NCBI GenBank assembly: GCA_949286775.1
Contig: CASEDW010000184.1
Location: forward strand, 1 to 6,448
Direction: 5' to 3'
Source of the DNA: an uncultured Eubacteriales bacterium
GTDB lineage: Bacteria > Bacillota > Clostridia > Lachnospirales > Lachnospiraceae
Length of the DNA: 6,448 nucleotides
Each line of letters begins with the position of its first letter. Position 1 is the stretch's first letter. The notes beneath the pieces were generated by a model. The model did not search any database and was not told where the DNA came from. It saw nothing but the letters and a program-made list of their open reading frames with translations. Below, piece by piece: positions 6,357-6,448 of this stretch. The position numbers and the translations under genes are program-made.

Positions 6357-6448
6357 TCTCTGCTCATCAGCTCCCGTATCCTGCCGGCAATGGAGTTTTC
6401 GTCGAGTCCGTTCATCTCTCTTTGCCTGCTTATTGAAGCGTGCGTCAC
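6353..6448 (-). CDS. dxs: 1-deoxy-D-xylulose-5-phosphate synthase, C-terminal end
   Basis: Only the last 31 codons are in the window, entering from the right edge. The translated end reads VTHASISRQREMNGLDENS and then IAGRIRELMSRE before the stop. The H-x-S segment followed about ten residues later by GLD-x-x-SI matches the C-terminal domain end of DXS, the thiamine-diphosphate enzyme that joins pyruvate and glyceraldehyde 3-phosphate to start the MEP isoprenoid pathway. Its stop codon overlaps the tlyA start by four bases (ATGA). The position directly upstream of tlyA agrees with the usual dxs-tlyA order in Firmicutes, which supports the call despite the short fragment. Confidence 0.82.
   Translation of the reverse strand: MTHASISRQREMNGLDENSIAGRIRELMSRE

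Overview
The window looks like chromosomal DNA from an anaerobic low-to-mid GC Firmicute of the class Clostridia. I infer this from protein similarity recalled by eye, from GGAGG-type ribosome binding sites, from short A/T-rich intergenic gaps, and from the gene order dxs-tlyA-nadK-argR-recN, which is a known arrangement in Bacillota. Species cannot be named from the sequence alone. There are no rRNA or tRNA genes, insertion sequences, CRISPR arrays or phage genes.

Layout. Positions 1-354 (+) are the 3' end of a MacB/FtsX-type ABC transporter permease. It converges on a minus-strand block, and one hairpin at about 360-416, with A's on its left and T's on its right, can serve as terminator for both sides. 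Positions 437-1702 (-) encode a lipoprotein substrate-binding protein of the iron-complex/cobalamin (BtuF/FepB-like) type. Its ABC permease and ATPase are not in the window. Upstream of it lies a gene-free stretch of about 290 bases (1703-1991). This holds a promoter, a structured leader whose 5' half resembles a cobalamin riboswitch, an intrinsic terminator (attenuator) and the gene's ribosome binding site.

Positions 1992-6448 (-) form a tightly packed cluster transcribed right to left. In order of transcription it holds the last 31 codons of dxs (isoprenoid precursor synthesis), tlyA (S4/FtsJ-type rRNA 2'-O-methyltransferase), nadK (NAD kinase), argR (arginine repressor), recN (SMC-like DNA repair ATPase) and a Nudix hydrolase. 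Gaps are -4, 2, 17, 10 and 13 bases, so this is almost certainly one operon with translational coupling. I see no hairpin terminator after the Nudix gene. Read-through transcripts would therefore meet the riboswitch-like leader and its attenuator before reaching the lipoprotein gene.

The most interesting element is the 1737-1950 leader. It matches the cobalamin riboswitch core in its 5' half, but I could not recognise a canonical B12 box in its 3' half. It controls a lone transporter lipoprotein by what looks like transcription attenuation. The other genes are ordinary housekeeping genes with small deviations in active-site motifs (ArgR GDN, NadK ND).
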